Source: Clostridia bacterium
Lineage (GTDB): Bacteria > Bacillota > Clostridia > Christensenellales > Aristaeellaceae
Reading direction: 5' to 3'
Assembly: GCA_017469265.1 (NCBI GenBank)
Contig: JAFUGS010000050.1
Span: forward strand, 1-33,920
DNA: 33,920 bases
Shown: positions 32,582 through 33,920 of the stretch, in pieces
Layout of the letters: each line of letters starts with the position of its first letter
Position numbering within the stretch: position 1 is the first letter of the stretch
Translations under genes and position numbers: made by a program
Notes under the pieces: model-generated
The model's input: the letters and a program-made list of their open reading frames with translations, nothing else
Database searches by the model: none
Told to the model about the DNA's origin: nothing

Positions 32582-33442
32582 ATGCAGCGAAGCAAATGGA
32601 ACGCTCTGCGGGAATGGGCACTGATCACGCTGGGCGTACTGATCATGTCCGTAGGAATCTATTTTTTCAAATTTCCCAATCATTTTTCCACCGGCGGCGT
32701 CACGGGCGTAGCCATTGTGCTGGCTCGTTATTTTTCCTGGATCACGCCGGGAACCTTCGTTTCCATCTTCAACGTCGGACTTCTGCTGCTGGGCTTTCTC
32801 GTACTGGGAAAAAGCTTTGGCGCGCGTACCGCGTACGCCTCCCTGCTGATGTCCGGTCTCCTGCAGCTGATGGAGGTCCTCTTTCCCCTCGACCATCCCC
32901 TCACCTCCCAGCCCCTGATGGAGCTGCTTTTCGCCGTGGGGCTGCCCGCGGTAGGCTCCGCCCTGCTGTTCAATCTGGACGCTTCCAGCGGCGGCACGGA
33001 TATTGTGGCCATGATTCTGCGAAAGTATACCTCCCTGAACATCGGTATTGCCCTCCTGTGCAGCGATACAATCATCACCCTGGCCGCCTGCGTAGCCTTC
33101 GGCATGGAAACCGGTCTGTTTTCCCTCCTGGGGCTGATCGTCAAATCACTTTTCATTGACGTGGTAACGGATAACCTGCGCATTCAGAAGTGTTTTCACA
33201 TCATTACATCTCACCCGGAGCATATCGAGCAGTATATTACGAATACCCTGGGCCGCGGAGCCACCCGCCTGCATGGCGAAGGCGTCTACACCCACGACGG
33301 CAAAACCATCCTGCTGACCGTGGTGTCCCGTCACCAGGCCATGCTCCTGCGGAACTACATTCACACCGAGGATCCCACCGCCTTCCTGATCATCACCACC
33401 AGCACCGAGATCATCGGCAAGGGCTTCCGCGGGGTAAACTGA
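32582..33442 (+). CDS. YitT-family membrane protein (DUF161 plus DUF2179)
   Basis: A conserved Firmicutes membrane protein of unknown function, 286 residues. Five or six membrane segments fill residues about 10-175: ALITLGVLIMSVGIYFFKFP, NHFSTGGVTGVAIVLARYF, NLDASSGGTDIVAMILRKYT. The cytoplasmic C-terminal DUF2179 domain follows: CFHIITSHPEHIEQYITNTL, GRGATRLHGEGVYTHDGKTI, LLTVVSRHQAMLLRNYIHTE. Transport has been proposed but not shown for the family. The ATG at 32582 has GGAGG seven bases upstream. It is a single gene with its own promoter; no strong terminator is seen right after it. Confidence 0.92.
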   Translation: MQRSKWNALREWALITLGVLIMSVGIYFFKFPNHFSTGGVTGVAIVLARYFSWITPGTFVSIFNVGLLLLGFLVLGKSFGARTAYASLLMSGLLQLMEVLFPLDHPLTSQPLMELLFAVGLPAVGSALLFNLDASSGGTDIVAMILRKYTSLNIGIALLCSDTIITLAACVAFGMETGLFSLLGLIVKSLFIDVVTDNLRIQKCFHIITSHPEHIEQYITNTLGRGATRLHGEGVYTHDGKTILLTVVSRHQAMLLRNYIHTEDPTAFLIITTSTEIIGKGFRGVN

Positions 33443-33569
33443 ACTGACCCGAACAGGATCCGATTATCCTTGTGGGCGTGGTGTTTTTCGTTTCCGACTT
33501 AAAGGCTCCTGACCAGTAAACAGCAAAATAAACGGCAGCGTGTAAAAAAACCTGGCGCCGGAATGCAAG

Positions 33570-33605
33570 AAAAAGCCCTGCAGGCATTGATCCTGCAGGG
33601 TTTCT
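33570..33605 (-). terminator. Intrinsic terminator of the tRNA cluster
   Basis: Nine-pair stem CCCTGCAGG (33576-33584 on plus) with CCTGCAGGG (33592-33600). On the minus strand it is followed by GCTTTTTCTT. The other side is T-rich too, so it may also stop plus-strand transcripts. Confidence 0.88.
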
Positions 33606-33608
33606 TCA

Positions 33609-33683
33609 TGGAGGTGCCATCCAGATTCGAACTGGAGAATAAAGGTTTTGCAGACCTTCGCCTTACCACTTGGCTATGGCACC
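33609..33683 (-). tRNA. tRNA-Cys (anticodon GCA)
   Basis: Minus strand begins GGTGCCATAGCCAAGTGGTA; anticodon loop CTGCAAA; T-arm TCCAG-TTCGAAT-CTGGA; acceptor end TGGCACC with discriminator U, as expected for Cys, and encoded CCA. Confidence 0.96.
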
Positions 33684-33691
33684 ATAAAAAA

Positions 33692-33767
33692 TGGAGCGGT
33701 AGACGAGGCTCGGACTCGCGACCTCCACCTTGGCAAGGTGGCGCTCTACCAACTGAGCTACTACCGC
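33692..33767 (-). tRNA. tRNA-Gly (anticodon GCC)
   Basis: Minus strand begins GCGGTAGTAGCTCAGTTGGT; anticodon stem-loop CCACC-TTGCCAA-GGTGG; acceptor end CTACCGC, discriminator U, encoded CCA. Confidence 0.96.
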
Positions 33768-33780
33768 ATGAAAGAAAGCG

Positions 33781-33853
33781 TGCCTTGGGGCGGAATCGAA
33801 CCACCGACACTGTGATTTTCAGTCACATGCTCTACCGACTGAGCTACCAAGGC
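33781..33853 (-). tRNA. tRNA-Phe (anticodon GAA)
   Basis: Minus strand begins GCCTTGGTAGCTCAGTCGGT; anticodon stem-loop TGTGA-CTGAAAA-TCACA; acceptor end CCAAGGC with discriminator A. The genome reads CGC next, so CCA is not encoded. Confidence 0.95.
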
Positions 33854-33858
33854 AAACG

Positions 33859-33920
33859 CGACCCGGAAGGGGCTCGAACCCTCGACCTCCAGCGTGACAG
33901 GCTGGCGCTCTAACCAACTG
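33859..33920 (-). tRNA. tRNA-Asp (anticodon GTC), partial
   Basis: The window ends inside the D-arm. Visible are CAGTTGGTTAGAGCG, anticodon loop TGTCACG, a T-arm with TTCGAGC, acceptor strand CCGGGTC and discriminator G, as expected for Asp. CCA is not encoded. Confidence 0.92.

Noticed and set aside
33563-33913. Plus-strand open frame over the tRNA cluster
   Set aside because: It is antisense to four tRNA genes; peptides such as VPSRFELENKG are common artefacts of tRNA genes.

Overview
The window reads as chromosome of a moderately GC-rich Firmicute of the class Clostridia. The basis is yabM-yabN-yabO-like gene order (SpoVB-type flippase, MazG with a methylase-like N-terminus, RqcP), a class A RNase P RNA, strong AGGAGG-type ribosome binding sites, sigma-A promoters (often with 17-base spacers) and a fused IspDF. 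Species cannot be fixed from sequence alone; an uncultured gut or rumen lineage is a guess.

Bases 1 to about 2643 are the right end of an integrated prophage or similar element that continues beyond the left edge. It carries, on the minus strand, a phage-type structural-like protein, a 55-residue orphan and a small Cro-like regulator. On the plus strand it carries a CI-like regulator and a large serine recombinase. The two regulators are divergent. A 15-bp palindrome exactly fills the spacer of the minus-strand promoter and recurs 246 bp away. The element abuts the 3' end of the tmRNA gene (ssrA, minus strand), and the recombinase frame runs on for about 36 codons antisense to tmRNA.

Bases 2644 to 17021 are core chromosome. 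They hold smpB-ssrA, then proA and rluB, the potassium system trkA-trkH, the flippase, mazG, hup, rqcP and ispDF cluster, and then on the minus strand dusB with a secreted orphan, and upp.

Bases 17208 to 25299 hold a glycogen branching enzyme, a secreted protein built almost wholly of about eleven 32-residue repeats, a CtpE-like P-type ATPase, and a divergent GH13 amylase. Bases 25536 to 28417 hold a striking regulator with six XRE-type helix-turn-helix units, divergent from tadA and a secreted metallo-beta-lactamase-fold protein. RNase P RNA (minus strand) follows, then a TraX-family membrane protein, tcdA, an acyl-ACP thioesterase, metA (with Glu111, predicting acetyl-CoA use) and a YitT-family protein. 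The window ends in a minus-strand tRNA cluster: Cys, Gly, Phe and a partial Asp.

The two most unusual items are the six-HTH regulator and the ssrA-integrated serine-recombinase element with its operator architecture. No CRISPR array, insertion sequence or complete defence system was seen.
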